The notes: generated by a model not told the origin, from the sequence alone. 64,000 nt of DNA from Sideroxydans sp. (GCA_013791855.1 VMTA01000004.1:124001-188000), one strand, 5' to 3'. Shown: positions 1-9,703, counted from the stretch's first letter. Program-made: numbers and translations.

Positions 1-1
1 G

Positions 2-439
2 GTGATCAACGGCGGCGTGAACGGCAACACCAGTGGCGATGCGCTAAAGCGACTTCCAGCGTTGCTCGAAGAACACAGGCCCGCGTTGGTATTGCTGACA
101 TTGGGCGGTAACGACATGCTGCGCCGCTTGCCGGTGCAACAACTGGAAGAGAATCTGGCGCACCTGGTGGTGAAGAGCAGGGCGGAAGGGGCGCAGGTGG
201 TGATGGTGGCGACGCCGCAACCCAGTCTTGCCGGCGCCGTGTTGCGCAATCTCTCCGCGCCTGAATTCTATGGTCGGGTGGCGGGCTCACATCAGGTGCC
301 GCTGATCGAGGATGCCATCGCCGAGGTGCTGTCCGATCCTTTGCTCAAGGGCGACCAGATCCATCCGAACGCGGACGGACATGCAGTGCTTGCCACTAAG
401 ATCTTTGAAGCTTTGCGCGATATCGGCTACGCAGATTGA
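2..439 (+). CDS. GDSL/SGNH-family esterase (TesA-like), 5' end cut off
   Basis: Carboxy-terminal part of an SGNH hydrolase of the TesA/arylesterase type, which hydrolyses acyl esters or thioesters, usually in the periplasm. Visible family blocks are the Gly of block II (NTSGD), block III GGND near residue 36 with its oxyanion Asn, and block V DQIHP near the end with catalytic Asp and His. Block I with the nucleophilic Ser (GDSL) and any signal peptide must lie before the window, so the GTG at base 2 is only the first in-frame codon, not the true start. The exact substrate cannot be told. Confidence 0.85.
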   Translation: MINGGVNGNTSGDALKRLPALLEEHRPALVLLTLGGNDMLRRLPVQQLEENLAHLVVKSRAEGAQVVMVATPQPSLAGAVLRNLSAPEFYGRVAGSHQVPLIEDAIAEVLSDPLLKGDQIHPNADGHAVLATKIFEALRDIGYAD

Positions 440-546
440 CCTGCTCAAGTTAGTCATTGCGGAAGCGGATGAGCGCCTGATAGTATGGCTCCGCGGCAAC
501 TTCAGCTTTGTCGCGACCATTTTAGTAGATGCCGTTCTTCAACCTG

Positions 547-554
547 TAAGGAGG
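547..554 (+). promoter_or_regulatory. Strong ribosome binding site of the PA2779-family gene
   Basis: TAAGGAGG lies 7 nt before the ATG at 562, an almost perfect anti-16S match. It fixes the start of the following small gene. The 122 bases between the esterase stop and this ATG hold no other gene that I can see. Confidence 0.7.
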
Positions 555-561
555 ATTCAAG

Positions 562-963
562 ATGACGATGCAAGATTCCAGTTTCATGCGTTGGACCAGC
601 CGCGTAATGATCGTACTCATGACGTGCATGGCGATGCCGTTGACAGCGAATGCCGCGATGGTGGAGACCGATGTGGTGGTCGATCATGCCTTGGCCGAAC
701 AGGGCCGAGCCAAGATCATGGCGCTGGTGAATCGTGAGGATGTGCGTGCCCAACTGGAAGTGCGCGGCGTCACGACCGAGCAAGCCCAAGCACGCGTCGA
801 TGCGCTGACCGACGATGAAGCGATGCAGATCGCAGGCAAGCTGGACCAGTTGCCGGCAGGTGGTGACATCCTTGGTACGGCAGTATTCATCTTTATCATA
901 CTGCTAGTGACCGACATCCTCGGCTTCACCAAGATATTCCCGTTCACACGCTCGGTACGCTGA
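562..963 (+). CDS. PA2779 family protein (small exported membrane protein)
   Basis: A 133-residue protein of the family named after Pseudomonas PA2779; the function is not known. It has an N-terminal signal-like hydrophobic segment (about residues 14-32, ending AANAAM-like), a central helical Glu/Ala/Gln-rich part, and a second hydrophobic helix near residues 102-121 followed by a short basic tail. It probably sits in the inner membrane with the middle part in the periplasm. It is followed after 6 bases by a PA2778-type cysteine peptidase, and this pair is conserved in many proteobacteria, which supports the call and suggests a joint role. Confidence 0.8.
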   Translation: MTMQDSSFMRWTSRVMIVLMTCMAMPLTANAAMVETDVVVDHALAEQGRAKIMALVNREDVRAQLEVRGVTTEQAQARVDALTDDEAMQIAGKLDQLPAGGDILGTAVFIFIILLVTDILGFTKIFPFTRSVR

Positions 964-969
964 TCAGCG

Positions 970-1914
970 ATGTCTAGAGCTTATGCCAGCCTGATGGCTG
1001 GCATATTCCTTCTAATGCTCGGGGGGTGCAGGACACTGCCGCCTCCGGCAGCTTTGTCCGAAGATATGGCTGCGGCATTGCCGCGTCAGATCGAGCTATC
1101 TGAAGTGCCCTTCTTTGCACAGGAAGATTACCAGTGCGGACCGGCCGCGCTGGCGATGGTCATGAAACATGCAGGTTTGGCGGTCGATCCGGAAGTGCTC
1201 AAACCGGAGGTCTATCTGCCGGGGCGTGAAGGTTCATTGCAAGTCGAGATGATGGGCGCGACGCGGCGTCACGGTCTGGTGGCATATCAGATGTCGCCGG
1301 TGCTGGGCGAGGTGTTGGAAGAGGTCGCGCGCGGCACGCCGGTGGTGGTGTTGCAGAACCTTGCGCTGGATTGGTATCCGGTCTGGCATTACGCGGTGGT
1401 CATCGGTTACGACCTGAATAAGAAGGAAGTTATTCTGCGTTCCGGGCGCGAGCGTGATCAGCGCATATCGCTTGTTGCATTCGAAAACACCTGGGCGCGC
1501 AGTGCGCACTGGGCGATGGTCGCTATGCCGCCGGAGAAGGTGCCCTATACTGCAACGGAATCTCGTTACGTTGCTGCAGTGAATGCATTCGGCAAGGTTG
1601 GGCAACTGCCCGCCTCTCGTCTGGCCTATCTTTCTGCCAAGAAGCGCTGGCCGGATAGTCTGGGTGTCAGTATCGGACTGGGAAATATCGCCTATTTGAT
1701 GAAGCGCATGGATGAGGCCGAGGCCGAGTTCAGGGCGGCTGTTACGGCGCATCCGGATTCGGTCGCTGCGCTGAACAATCTGGCGCAGACACTTTCAGAT
1801 ATGGGGCACGATGAGGAGGCGCTGGTGTTCGTGCAGCGCGCGGCAGAGTTGGGCGGCCCGCTGCATGACATCGTGTTGTCGACTCAGGCTTCTATAGAGC
1901 GCAAGCTAAAATAG
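970..1914 (+). CDS. PA2778 family cysteine peptidase, C39-like lipoprotein with TPRs
   Basis: A 314-residue predicted lipoprotein. The lipobox LGGC puts the lipidated Cys at residue 20. A C39-like papain-fold domain follows: Gln-Cys with candidate nucleophile C56 in QCGPAALAMV, and candidate His H140 in WHYAVVIGYD. The last third (about 220-305) has two TPR-like helical repeats (LGNIAYLMKRMDEAEAEF; ALNNLAQTLSDMGHDEEAL). The family is known only by sequence; a role in processing or sensing an exported peptide is inference. It lies 6 bp after its usual partner gene and runs convergent, 4 bp from the end of yqaA. Confidence 0.82.
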   Translation: MSRAYASLMAGIFLLMLGGCRTLPPPAALSEDMAAALPRQIELSEVPFFAQEDYQCGPAALAMVMKHAGLAVDPEVLKPEVYLPGREGSLQVEMMGATRRHGLVAYQMSPVLGEVLEEVARGTPVVVLQNLALDWYPVWHYAVVIGYDLNKKEVILRSGRERDQRISLVAFENTWARSAHWAMVAMPPEKVPYTATESRYVAAVNAFGKVGQLPASRLAYLSAKKRWPDSLGVSIGLGNIAYLMKRMDEAEAEFRAAVTAHPDSVAALNNLAQTLSDMGHDEEALVFVQRAAELGGPLHDIVLSTQASIERKLK

Positions 1915-1918
1915 TGAC

Positions 1919-2332
1919 TCAAGCGGTCAACGCGATCACCAGATAACGCGCGAATTTTCCCAGCAGCATGAACAGCGCTGCGTGCCAGGGATTCAGTCGC
2001 AACCAACCTGCAGCCACACACAACGCATCGCCGATCAACGGCACCCATGCGAGCAGCAATGCGGGCGTGCCGTGAGCTCTTACTTTTTCTACGTGCTTGA
2101 GTTGCTGTGTCTGCGGCAACAGCCAGCCCATGCCGAACGAGATCATGCCGCCTATCGTGTTGCCCAGCGTGCCGACCAGAAGGGCGGGCCAGAACAGCTC
2201 CGGGTGCAGTTTCAGGATGCCGAACAGTACCGCTTCGGAACCGCCGGGCAGCAAGGTTGCGGCCAGCAGGCTGGAGATGAACAGGCCCCACAGGCTGATG
2301 TCACTGGAAAGGTAGGTGGCGAGCGTATCCAT
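1919..2332 (-). CDS. yqaA: YqaA family membrane protein (DedA/SNARE-associated type)
   Basis: A 137-residue inner-membrane protein. Hydrophobic segments at about 14-30, 45-70 and 90-110 surround the Gly/Pro-rich LLPGGSEAVLFGIL and GTLGNTIGGMISFGMG patches typical of the YqaA branch of the DedA-like superfamily. DedA-like proteins take part in membrane homeostasis and lipid scrambling; the exact job of YqaA is not known. The gene is the last of a minus-strand run after DUF4197 (79 bp gap) and ends 4 bp from the convergent cysteine peptidase. I see no clear terminator between them. Confidence 0.75.
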   Translation of the reverse strand: MDTLATYLSSDISLWGLFISSLLAATLLPGGSEAVLFGILKLHPELFWPALLVGTLGNTIGGMISFGMGWLLPQTQQLKHVEKVRAHGTPALLLAWVPLIGDALCVAAGWLRLNPWHAALFMLLGKFARYLVIALTA

Positions 2333-2411
2333 CTATTTGGCGAGGCAGATCACGCAGGCGAACCGTTGATTGGAAGGTCGTTGTTGGCCGGATGCAGTCT
2401 GGTTGTGGTCA

Positions 2412-3170
2412 TCACGGACGCAGGGCGGAGAATATCTTTTTGGCCAGATCGCCGGTGGCTTGCAGTGGATGGGCGCGAATCTCTTTTTCTTGTTCCGCGA
2501 TGAGCAGATAGAGTCCGTCCAGCGCTTTGCGGGTGATGTAGTCGTCAAGGTGCGCATCCTTTTCCTTGACCAGTCCGAGCTTGATACCCTGTCCCGCAAA
2601 CCGTTCATAAGTCCGGGCAAGACGGACCTTTTGCATGGAGTGCGCCACGACAGGTTTGAATCGGGTACCCAGCGCGGTTTCGGTGTTGCGGCGGAAGTAT
2701 TGCGTGGCCGCATCGTCGTCGCCGAGCAGGATGTTCTTTGCATCGTTCACGGTCATGTTCTTCACGGCTGCGACCAACAGCGCCTTGGCTTCCGGCACGG
2801 CGGCTTCGGCAGCGCGGTTCATCGAGGTGACGAACTCATCTGCATACTTGCCCATGCCGACCTTGCGCAGGGCGCTGTCTGCCTTCTGCAGATTCTCCGG
2901 TAGCGGGATGCGCACTTTGGGATTGCCGAGATAGCCGTCCACGCGCGCCAAGTCCTTGACGGCGGATTCCGCCCCTTGGGTGAGCGCTTGTTTGAGACTC
3001 TCGGCCTGCTGCTGTGGCGAGTAGGCATCCAGCCCGGTTGGCTGGGAAGTGGGCGGTGCCGAGTTGGATTGCTTCAATCCGTCCAGCTTGGACTTAAGAT
3101 CATCCAGATTGAACGCTGCGGCCGGCATGCCAAGTGTGAGCATGCCGAGCAGCAGGGTGCGTACGATCAT
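2412..3170 (-). CDS. DUF4197 domain-containing exported protein
   Basis: A 252-residue protein with a signal peptide (about residues 1-19, ending PAAAF) and then one DUF4197 domain to the C-terminus; conserved helical motifs such as [13 protein letters not shown] and the end [12 protein letters not shown] are visible. The function of the family is unknown and it is probably periplasmic. I chose the ATG at 3170, which overlaps the lpdA stop as ATGA. A longer reading frame upstream would run inside lpdA and would destroy the signal peptide. It is probably co-transcribed with lpdA and translationally coupled to it. Confidence 0.85.
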   Translation of the reverse strand: MIVRTLLLGMLTLGMPAAAFNLDDLKSKLDGLKQSNSAPPTSQPTGLDAYSPQQQAESLKQALTQGAESAVKDLARVDGYLGNPKVRIPLPENLQKADSALRKVGMGKYADEFVTSMNRAAEAAVPEAKALLVAAVKNMTVNDAKNILLGDDDAATQYFRRNTETALGTRFKPVVAHSMQKVRLARTYERFAGQGIKLGLVKEKDAHLDDYITRKALDGLYLLIAEQEKEIRAHPLQATGDLAKKIFSALRP

Positions 3171-4921
3171 TTCTTTCGTGGCGGCAACAGGTCGGTGATC
3201 GTGCCTTCCGCCATCTCGGCAGCGAAGCACAAGGTCTCCGACAGGGTCGGGTGCGGGTGGATGGTGAGGCCGATGTCTTCCATGTCCGCGCCCATCTCCA
3301 GTGCCAGCACGCCCTCGGCGATCAGTTCGCCCGCATTGACGCCGACGATGCCCATGCCGAGGATGCGGCGGGTCTTCGGATCGAGCAATACCTTGGTCGA
3401 ACCCTCTTCGCGGGCGATGGACAGCGCACGACCGGAAGCGGCCCACGGGAAGGATGCCTTCTCGTATTCGACGCCCTGCGCCTTGGCTTGCGTCTCGGTC
3501 AGGCCCATCCAGGCGACCTCCGGATCGGTGTAGGCAACGGACGGGATGGTGAGCGGTTCGAAGAAGGCTTTATGTCCGGCGATGTTCTCCGCCGCGACTT
3601 TGCCTTCATGCACCGCCTTGTGCGCCAGCATCGGGTCACCCACGATGTCGCCGATGGCGAAGATGTGCGGCACGTTGGTGCGCATCTGTTTGTCGACCGG
3701 GATGAAGCCGCGCTCGTTCACGACAAGACCAGCCGCTTCGGCGTTGATCTCGCGTCCGTTCGGACGGCGGCCCACGGCCATCAGCACTTTGTCATAAAGC
3801 TGTGGTTCAGCGGGCGCCTGCTCGCCCTCGAAAGTGACCTTCAGGCCTTTCTTCTCTGCCTCGATCTTGGTCACTTTGGTCTTCAGCATGATGGCTTCGT
3901 AGCGCTTGGCGATACGTGTGTGCAGCGGCTTGATCATGTCCTTGTCAGCGCCGGGCATGATCTGATCCATCAATTCGACCACCGAGATCTTCGCGCCCAG
4001 TGCTTCATATACCGTCGCCATCTCCAGACCGATGATGCCTCCGCCGATCACCAGCATGCGCTTGGGTACATCCTTCAGTGCCAGTGCGCCGGTGGAGTCG
4101 ATGATGCGTTCGTCGTCATAGGGGAAGCCTGGGATGCGCGCCACACTGGAACCTGCCGCGACGATGGCGTTGTCGAAGGTGACGATCTTCTCGCCATCCT
4201 CGGTCTGCACGGCGATGGAATTGGGCGAAGTGAACTTGGCGATACCGCGTACCACTTGCACCTTGCGCTGCTTGGCCAAACCGGCGAGACCGCCGGTGAG
4301 CTTGCCTATCACGCTTTCTTTCCATGTGCGGATCTGGTCGATGTCGATCTTTGGCTTTCCGAAAGTCACGCCGTGGTGGCTGACTTCTTCAGCTTCGTTG
4401 ATCACCTTGGCGACATGCAGCAGCGCCTTGGACGGGATGCAGCCGACGTTCAGACACACACCGCCGAGCGAGGCATGTTTCTCGATCAGCACTACCTGTT
4501 TGCCCAGGTCGGCGGCGCGGAAGGCGGCGGTGTAGCCGCCGGGGCCGGCACCGAGCACCACGACTTCGGCGTGGATGTCGCCCTTGGCGACAGTCGCTGC
4601 CGGTGTAGGGGCGGGCTGTGGTGCGGCGACAGGTGCTGCGGCTTGATGTGCTGGTGCAGCTTTGGCCGGTGCCGGCGCGGCAGCGCTGCTTTCCAGTAGC
4701 AGGATCACAGAGCCTTCGCTGACCTTGTCGCCAAGTTTGACCCTCAGCTCCTTCACTACGCCAGCGGCGGGTGACGGCACATCCATAGTGGCTTTGTCAG
4801 TCTCCAGCGTGATCAGCGATTGTTCGGCTTCGACAGTCTCGCCAGCTTTGACTGCGATCTCGATGACAGCCACGCCTTTGAATCCGCCGATGTCCGGTAC
4901 TTTGATTTCGATTGTGCTCAT
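3167..4921 (-). CDS. lpdA: Dihydrolipoyl dehydrogenase with N-terminal lipoyl domain (E3)
   Basis: E3 subunit of 2-oxoacid dehydrogenase complexes, reoxidising dihydrolipoyl groups with NAD+. The 584-residue protein has a lipoyl domain (residues 1-75; lipoyl Lys in ETDKATM at 43), a flexible Ala/Pro linker (about 78-112), an FAD site GAGPGG near 124, the redox pair CLNVGC (C156/C161), and the C-terminal dimer domain with the HPHPTLSE active-site His. The ATG at 4921 gives exactly the family's N-terminus; the open frame further upstream lies inside proA. Unusually there is no aceE or aceF here: the gene sits 17 bp after proA. Complete and apparently functional. Confidence 0.96.
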   Translation of the reverse strand: MSTIEIKVPDIGGFKGVAVIEIAVKAGETVEAEQSLITLETDKATMDVPSPAAGVVKELRVKLGDKVSEGSVILLLESSAAAPAPAKAAPAHQAAAPVAAPQPAPTPAATVAKGDIHAEVVVLGAGPGGYTAAFRAADLGKQVVLIEKHASLGGVCLNVGCIPSKALLHVAKVINEAEEVSHHGVTFGKPKIDIDQIRTWKESVIGKLTGGLAGLAKQRKVQVVRGIAKFTSPNSIAVQTEDGEKIVTFDNAIVAAGSSVARIPGFPYDDERIIDSTGALALKDVPKRMLVIGGGIIGLEMATVYEALGAKISVVELMDQIMPGADKDMIKPLHTRIAKRYEAIMLKTKVTKIEAEKKGLKVTFEGEQAPAEPQLYDKVLMAVGRRPNGREINAEAAGLVVNERGFIPVDKQMRTNVPHIFAIGDIVGDPMLAHKAVHEGKVAAENIAGHKAFFEPLTIPSVAYTDPEVAWMGLTETQAKAQGVEYEKASFPWAASGRALSIAREEGSTKVLLDPKTRRILGMGIVGVNAGELIAEGVLALEMGADMEDIGLTIHPHPTLSETLCFAAEMAEGTITDLLPPRKK

Positions 4922-4938
4922 GATTTTTCTCTTTCTTG

Positions 4939-6198
4939 TCAGATGCGGATCTGCCCGTTGCCGAGCACGATGTATTTTTGTGACGTAAGCCCTTCCAGTC
5001 CGACCGGGCCGCGCGCATGGATCTTGTCGGTGGAGATGCCGATCTCCGCGCCCAGGCCGTATTCGAAACCGTCGGCGAATCGTGTGGAGGCGTTCACCAT
5101 CACGCTGGCCGAATCGACCTCGCGCAGGAAACGCATCGCCTTGCTGTAGTTTTCGGTAACGATGCTGTCGGTGTGCTGCGAGCTGTAAGTATTGATGTGT
5201 TCGATGGCCTCGTCTACGTTCGCCACCACGCGCACGCTCAGGATAGGCGCGAGATATTCGGTGTGCCAATCCTCTTCGGTGGCAACCTTCATCTGCGCGA
5301 CGATCTTGCGCGCCGCATCGTCGCCGCGCAGTTCGACGCCTTTCTTGAGGTAGATGCCGCACAGCTCCGGCAATACTTGTGCCGCCACGCTGGCGTTCAC
5401 CAGCAAGGTCTCCATCGCGTTGCACACGCCGTAACGGTGTGTCTTGGCGTTATCGGCGATGCGGATCGCCTTTGCGAGATCGGCTTCGTCATCGATATAC
5501 ACATGGCAGATGCCATCCAGATGTTTGATGACGGGCACCTTGGCGTCTTCCGAGATGCGCGCGATCAGGCTCTTGCCGCCGCGCGGCACGATCACGTCCA
5601 CATATTCCTTCATGGTGATGAGTTCACCCACGGCGGCGCGGTCGGTGGTGTTCACCACCTGTACCGCCGTTTCCGGCAAACCCGCTTCACGCAGGCCTTG
5701 GTGCACGCAGGCTGCGATGGCCTGATTGGAATGGATGGCCTCGGAGCCGCCGCGCAGGATGCAGGCGTTGCCCGACTTCAGGCACAGGCCCGCCGCATCC
5801 GCCGTCACGTTCGGACGCGATTCGTAGATGATGCCGATGACGCCGAGCGGCACGCGCATCTTGCCGACCTGAATGCCGGAAGGGCGGTATTTCATGTCGC
5901 TGATCTCGCCGATCGGGTCGGGCAACGCGGCGATCTGGCGCAAGCCTTCGGCCATGCTCTTGACGGTTTTTTCGGTCAAAGTGAGGCGGTCGATGGAGGC
6001 GTCGTCGAGTCCGTTCTGCTTTGCGGCGGCGACATCCTTGGCGTTCTCAGCGATCAGCTTGGCGCTATTGAGCAGGATGGCCGTGGCGATGTTCTCCAGC
6101 GCATGGTTCTTGGCGTTGGTATCCGCCATCGCCATTGCGCGTGATGCGGCGCGGGCCTGCTGCCCGACGCCTTTCATATATTCCTTGATGTCGTTCAT
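4939..6198 (-). CDS. proA: Glutamate-5-semialdehyde dehydrogenase (gamma-glutamyl phosphate reductase)
   Basis: Second enzyme of proline synthesis, NADPH reduction of glutamyl-5-phosphate. At 419 residues it matches the family (about 417). Typical segments seen: [20 protein letters not shown], the substrate loop [10 protein letters not shown], and the catalytic Cys in [13 protein letters not shown] placed the start at the ATG at 6198 (MNDIKEYM), since the 15 extra residues from the upstream ATG would lie over the likely promoter. No clear Shine-Dalgarno is seen. It is the first gene of a minus-strand run with lpdA, DUF4197 and yqaA, divergent from trpC. proB is not in the window. Confidence 0.95.
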   Translation of the reverse strand: MNDIKEYMKGVGQQARAASRAMAMADTNAKNHALENIATAILLNSAKLIAENAKDVAAAKQNGLDDASIDRLTLTEKTVKSMAEGLRQIAALPDPIGEISDMKYRPSGIQVGKMRVPLGVIGIIYESRPNVTADAAGLCLKSGNACILRGGSEAIHSNQAIAACVHQGLREAGLPETAVQVVNTTDRAAVGELITMKEYVDVIVPRGGKSLIARISEDAKVPVIKHLDGICHVYIDDEADLAKAIRIADNAKTHRYGVCNAMETLLVNASVAAQVLPELCGIYLKKGVELRGDDAARKIVAQMKVATEEDWHTEYLAPILSVRVVANVDEAIEHINTYSSQHTDSIVTENYSKAMRFLREVDSASVMVNASTRFADGFEYGLGAEIGISTDKIHARGPVGLEGLTSQKYIVLGNGQIRI

Positions 6199-6226
6199 GG
6201 TGCTTGTCTGGATATCAGTGGCGCGC

Positions 6227-6253
6227 ATTTTAGCATTGCGCATGCGTTAGAAT
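6227..6253. promoter_or_regulatory. Divergent proA/trpC promoter region
   Basis: Two back-to-back -10 boxes lie in the 81 bp between proA and trpC. TAGAAT (6248-6253) reads towards trpC and is followed by GCGCACC. TAAAAT on the minus strand (6232-6227) reads towards proA and is followed by GCGCGCC. Neither has a good -35 box at 16-18 bp, so an activator or a strong discriminator may matter. Because the sites interleave, the two promoters may compete. Confidence 0.5.
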
Positions 6254-6279
6254 GCGCACCTTATTCAAGAGAATCCAGC

Positions 6280-7071
6280 ATGTCCGACATCCTCAACAAG
6301 ATACTCGCAGTCAAAGCACAGGAAGTCGCCGCCGCGCTTTCGGCCAAGCCCTTGCCCGTGATCCGCAGCGAGGCCCAGCATGAGCTTCCGGCTCGTGATT
6401 TCGTGGCGGCCATTCGCAGCAAGATCGCTGCCGGCCAGCCGGCGGTGATCGCCGAAATCAAGAAAGCCAGCCCCAGCAAAGGGGTGATCCGGGAGGATTT
6501 TCAGCCGTCCGAGATCGCGCAGAGTTACGCGCAGCACGGTGCGGCCTGTCTGTCGGTGTTGACCGATGAGCAGTTCTTCCAGGGCAGCGTCGAATATCTG
6601 AAGCAGGCTCGTGCAGCATGCGAATTGCCCGTGCTGCGCAAGGATTTCATGGTGAGCGAATATCAGATATATCAGGCGCGCGCGATGGGGGCGGATGCGA
6701 TCCTGTTGATCGCTGCCGCCTTGTCGCTCAAGCAGATGCAGGCTTTCGAGAAGCTGGCGCAGCAACTGGGCATGGCGGTGCTGGTCGAAGTGCATGACAG
6801 CAAGGAGCTGGAGATCGCATTGCAATTGAAGACCCCGCTGATCGGCATCAACAATCGCAACCTGCGGACTTTTGAAGTGAGCCTGCAAACCACATTGGAT
6901 CTGCTGGAGCAGATGCCGACAGACCGGATCGTCGTTACCGAGAGCGGTATCTTCACCGCACAGGACGTCAATCTTATGCGCGAACATCAAGTGCATACCT
7001 TCTTGGTCGGCGAAGCATTCATGCGTGCCGCCGATCCGGGGGCAGAGCTGGCCCGCACTTTTTCCTCTTAA
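6280..7071 (+). CDS. trpC: Indole-3-glycerol phosphate synthase
   Basis: Closes the indole ring in tryptophan synthesis (CdRP to indole-3-glycerol phosphate), cytosolic TIM barrel. The 263-residue length is normal. Key motifs: [12 protein letters not shown] with catalytic Lys at about 61-68, [12 protein letters not shown] at about 118-128, the ligand segment [12 protein letters not shown], and VVTESGI near the end. Most related bacteria keep trpC directly after trpD; here it stands alone 35 kb away from trpEGD, divergent from proA. Its own promoter lies at 6248. No transcription attenuator was noticed in front of it. Confidence 0.97.
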   Translation: MSDILNKILAVKAQEVAAALSAKPLPVIRSEAQHELPARDFVAAIRSKIAAGQPAVIAEIKKASPSKGVIREDFQPSEIAQSYAQHGAACLSVLTDEQFFQGSVEYLKQARAACELPVLRKDFMVSEYQIYQARAMGADAILLIAAALSLKQMQAFEKLAQQLGMAVLVEVHDSKELEIALQLKTPLIGINNRNLRTFEVSLQTTLDLLEQMPTDRIVVTESGIFTAQDVNLMREHQVHTFLVGEAFMRAADPGAELARTFSS

Positions 7072-7449
7072 GGAGCGCTTGTGGTGACGGAGCAGTGTTC
7101 GGCGGTAGTCACCCCGCCGCTTGCGCTGCAATCCCCCGCTCGGGTATCCCTTTGGTGTGTAATGCCCTTATTTTCCAGTGGTTGCCGGCCTGTCATGAAA
7201 GTGCGAGTTGCAATTTTGCAACAGAATGCGTGAATTTTGATGCAGGTCAATTTACGAAGCTTTTGTTGAGGCAGAATCCGCTCCGAGCTCGCTGTAGGGG
7301 CTTGATTGCTGGTGGTCTTTAACGGTGTTGCAGAATTGTGACGTCGTAAGCGTCCCGTAAGGTGCCGATAGTACGGTGCGTTGCGAGACGAATGAGGCAA
7401 CTGACAATCGTCTTCATGGCAAACCAATTTATAACTAGAGGAGTTTCAC
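7072..7449. other. 378-bp intergenic region upstream of the porin
   Basis: No gene is supported here. It holds a perfect 16-bp inverted repeat GTTGCAATTTTGCAAC (7207-7222), an FNR-like site (7237-7250) and a -10-like CAGAAT (7272-7277). The last 165 bp would form a long 5' leader of the porin mRNA ending in the ribosome site GAGGAG (7438-7443). Confidence 0.6.
7237..7250 (+). promoter_or_regulatory. Candidate FNR/ANR-type binding site before the porin
   Basis: TTGATGCAGGTCAA matches the FNR consensus TTGAT-N4-ATCAA with one mismatch. Its centre lies 41.5 bp before a transcription start predicted from the -10-like CAGAAT at 7272-7277, the spacing of class II FNR-activated promoters. That would make porin expression oxygen-responsive; this is inference from one site. 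Confidence 0.4.
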
Positions 7450-8505
7450 ATGCAAAAGAAAATCATCGCACTGGCTGTTGCTGCCGCTTTCTCCGCTCCT
7501 GCTTTCGCCGACGTAACTGCCAACGGTATCGTTGACGCTGCCATCATCAGCGCAACCGGTGCCGGCCAAAAGAGCGACATGATCGCTTACTCCGGTGGCC
7601 TGTCCACTTCCCGCTTGGGCGTGACCGCTACAGAAGGTCTGGACAATGGCTGGACCGTGATCGGCGCTGTTGAATACGGCATCGACACGCAAGACAATGG
7701 TTCCACGCTGACTGCACGCAAGAAGATGCTGGCTGTTGCAGGTGACTTCGGTACCGTTGCAACCGGCTACCTGCAAACCACCGGCTACGACATGGCTGTG
7801 AAATTCGACCCGACTGCAGGTTCTGCTGTATCTCCTCTGCAAAACGTGACCAAGGGTGGCGTGTTTGTGATGGGTACGTCGGCTGAAGGTGCTCGCGGTG
7901 AACGCGCTGTTGCCTATATCTCTCCCAAGATCGCCGATGCCTTCACCGTAGCAGTGAACTATTCGACCTCCTTGATCACTGCACTGGGTGGTAACAATCT
8001 GGGTAACCTGACAGGCACAGCCGATACCAAGCACACTGCCTTCCTGGCTTCGGTCAACTATGATCAAGGCCCTCTGGCTGTTGGCGGTGCTTACGCTACC
8101 GTGACTGCTGCTGGTACTGAAGCTGCCAAGGAATACATGTTCGGCGCTTCTTACGATCTGGGTATGGCCAAGCTGTCTGGTACATACCAGTCCCGCGCTT
8201 GGAACGGTGGCGATACTGACAAAGCATATAGCTTCAGTGCCGTGGCTCCGGTCGGTGCTGGCGCAGTGGTGGCTAGTTTTGCAGGTACCAAGATGCAAAC
8301 TGCTAGCACCAATGGCACCAGCTTGACCTTGGCTTATCTGCAAAACCTGTCCAAGACTGTGACTGGTTACGCTGCATATTCCCGTGCAAGTCAGGATGCA
8401 GGTACCAACGCATATAGCGTTGCAAACGGCGCGCTGGTTGCTGGTAGCTTGGATGCAGGTGGTAGCTCCAGCCTGGTGGCAGTGGGTCTGCGCAAGAAGT
8501 TCTAA
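7450..8505 (+). CDS. Gram-negative outer-membrane general porin
   Basis: A 351-residue 16-strand-type porin of the betaproteobacterial family, forming trimeric diffusion channels. The signal peptide spans residues 1-20 (cleavage AFA|DV). The mature part starts [12 protein letters not shown], has regular amphipathic beta stretches ([18 protein letters not shown]) and ends in KKF with the terminal Phe needed for BAM assembly. Ribosome site GAGGAG lies 6 nt before the ATG. Codon use is uniform and biased, as in highly expressed genes. A strong terminator follows. Selectivity cannot be told from sequence. Confidence 0.93.
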   Translation: MQKKIIALAVAAAFSAPAFADVTANGIVDAAIISATGAGQKSDMIAYSGGLSTSRLGVTATEGLDNGWTVIGAVEYGIDTQDNGSTLTARKKMLAVAGDFGTVATGYLQTTGYDMAVKFDPTAGSAVSPLQNVTKGGVFVMGTSAEGARGERAVAYISPKIADAFTVAVNYSTSLITALGGNNLGNLTGTADTKHTAFLASVNYDQGPLAVGGAYATVTAAGTEAAKEYMFGASYDLGMAKLSGTYQSRAWNGGDTDKAYSFSAVAPVGAGAVVASFAGTKMQTASTNGTSLTLAYLQNLSKTVTGYAAYSRASQDAGTNAYSVANGALVAGSLDAGGSSSLVAVGLRKKF

Positions 8506-8534
8506 ATCAGTCTTTCCCTCTGATTTGGATGAGA

Positions 8535-8563
8535 ACGGGCCTCTTTGGAGGCCCGTTTTTTAT
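8535..8563 (+). terminator. Rho-independent terminator of the porin gene
   Basis: Perfect 9-bp stem ACGGGCCTC/GAGGCCCGT with a TTTG loop, then TTTTTT. It starts 29 bp after the porin stop. Confidence 0.92.
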
Positions 8564-8632
8564 TGGGGCATTTCCGCAAGTGCGGGAATCAAGTACCCTT
8601 GCGGTCATAAATTTGAAGTCGGGAGAATAATC

Positions 8633-9259
8633 ATGCTGAATCTGGATACTTTGATTGTCGAATTCGACAAGGGCTTGCGCACGCTGTTCGCCAAGGCGCC
8701 AACTGCACGTCCTTATCCCGATGCGAACATCCCTGATGCGACGATGAGCGAGGCTGAAAAGAAGCATGCCGCGGCTTTGATGCGCATCAACCATACCGGT
8801 GAGATATGCGCGCAAGCTTTGTATCAAGGGCAGGCACTGACCGCGCGCGATCCGGTGGTGCAGGAGAAGCTCAACGATGCGGCTTGGGAGGAGACGGAGC
8901 ATCTGGCCTGGACCTCGCATCGTGTGCATGAACTGGGCGGGCGTCTGAGTCTGCTGAATCCGCTGTGGTACACCGGTTCCCTGGCGATCGGCGCAGTCGC
9001 CGGAGCGTTGGGTGACAAGTGGAACCTGGGTTTTCTGGCCGAGACCGAGCGTCAGGTCGGGGCGCACCTGCAGAGCCATCTGGATGGTTTGCCGCCACAG
9101 GATGCCAAGAGTCGCGCCGTAGCGCAGCAGATGTACACGGACGAGGTAGGGCATGCCGACATGGCAGTGGAACTGGGTGCGGCGGAGTTGCCGTTGCCGG
9201 TGAAGCTGGCGATGCGCGGTATGTCCAAGGTGATGACCAAGACCGTCTATTGGGTCTGA
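8633..9259 (+). CDS. coq7: 2-polyprenyl-3-methyl-6-methoxy-1,4-benzoquinone monooxygenase (demethoxyubiquinone hydroxylase)
   Basis: Hydroxylates demethoxyubiquinone, the last ring hydroxylation of ubiquinone synthesis; membrane-associated di-iron enzyme. The 208 residues match bacterial Coq7. Iron ligands are seen in [13 protein letters not shown], in EETEHLAW and in [10 protein letters not shown] (the repeated E-xx-H pattern). A hydrophobic stretch [19 protein letters not shown] lies in the middle. The start is the ATG at 8633 ([11 protein letters not shown]), preceded by GGGAGAA; a longer upstream frame would run back through the porin terminator. It stands alone between two terminated or oppositely oriented neighbours and implies an aerobic ubiquinone-based respiration. 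Confidence 0.95.
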   Translation: MLNLDTLIVEFDKGLRTLFAKAPTARPYPDANIPDATMSEAEKKHAAALMRINHTGEICAQALYQGQALTARDPVVQEKLNDAAWEETEHLAWTSHRVHELGGRLSLLNPLWYTGSLAIGAVAGALGDKWNLGFLAETERQVGAHLQSHLDGLPPQDAKSRAVAQQMYTDEVGHADMAVELGAAELPLPVKLAMRGMSKVMTKTVYWV

Positions 9260-9286
9260 GTCTTATCGTTCTTTGTGGGAGGGCGC

Positions 9287-9703
9287 TTATCCCTCTTGTA
9301 TCTCGAAATCGTGCGTGATGTCTGCCGTCTTGCCCAGCATGATGGAGGCCGAGCAGTATTTATCGGCCGACAGCTTGATCGCCCTTTCTACTTGTTCGTG
9401 TTTCAAGCCTTTGCCCGTCACGATGAAGTGCATGTGGATCTGGGTGAACACCTTGGGGTCGGTCTCTGCGCGTTCTGACTGGATATCCACCACGCAATCG
9501 GTGATGGGTTGGCGCGCTTTCTTGAGGATGTGCACCACATCATAGGCGGTGCAAGCGCCGGTGCCGATCAACAGCATCTCCATCGGGCGCGGGCCGAGGT
9601 TCCTGCCGCCGCCTGCAGGCGGGCCATCCATCAATACAGCGTGTCCGCTCTCCGTCTCGCCTAGGAACGAAACCTCTTCCACCCATTTGATGCGTGCCTT
9701 CAT
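9287..9703 (-). CDS. OsmC family peroxiredoxin-like protein
   Basis: A 138-residue OsmC/Ohr-fold protein; such proteins reduce organic hydroperoxides with two Cys. The two conserved Cys are present: C51 in TGACTAYDV and C117 in DKYCSAS, with conserved RPMEMLLIG in front of the first. Its closest match by eye is the OsmC subgroup close to E. coli YhfA rather than Ohr; substrate and partner are unknown. A good ribosome site GAGGTGA lies before the ATG. The next gene on the same strand (ydcF-like) ends 25 bp upstream, so the two could be co-transcribed. Confidence 0.85.
   Translation of the reverse strand: MKARIKWVEEVSFLGETESGHAVLMDGPPAGGGRNLGPRPMEMLLIGTGACTAYDVVHILKKARQPITDCVVDIQSERAETDPKVFTQIHMHFIVTGKGLKHEQVERAIKLSADKYCSASIMLGKTADITHDFEIQEG

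Noticed and set aside
3251-4699. Long plus-strand open frame opposite lpdA
   Set aside because: Antisense shadow of a well-supported gene; composition is His/Asp-rich with no family likeness.
4922-5425. Upstream extension of the lpdA frame
   Set aside because: It lies in proA in another frame; the start at 4921 gives the exact lipoyl-domain N-terminus.
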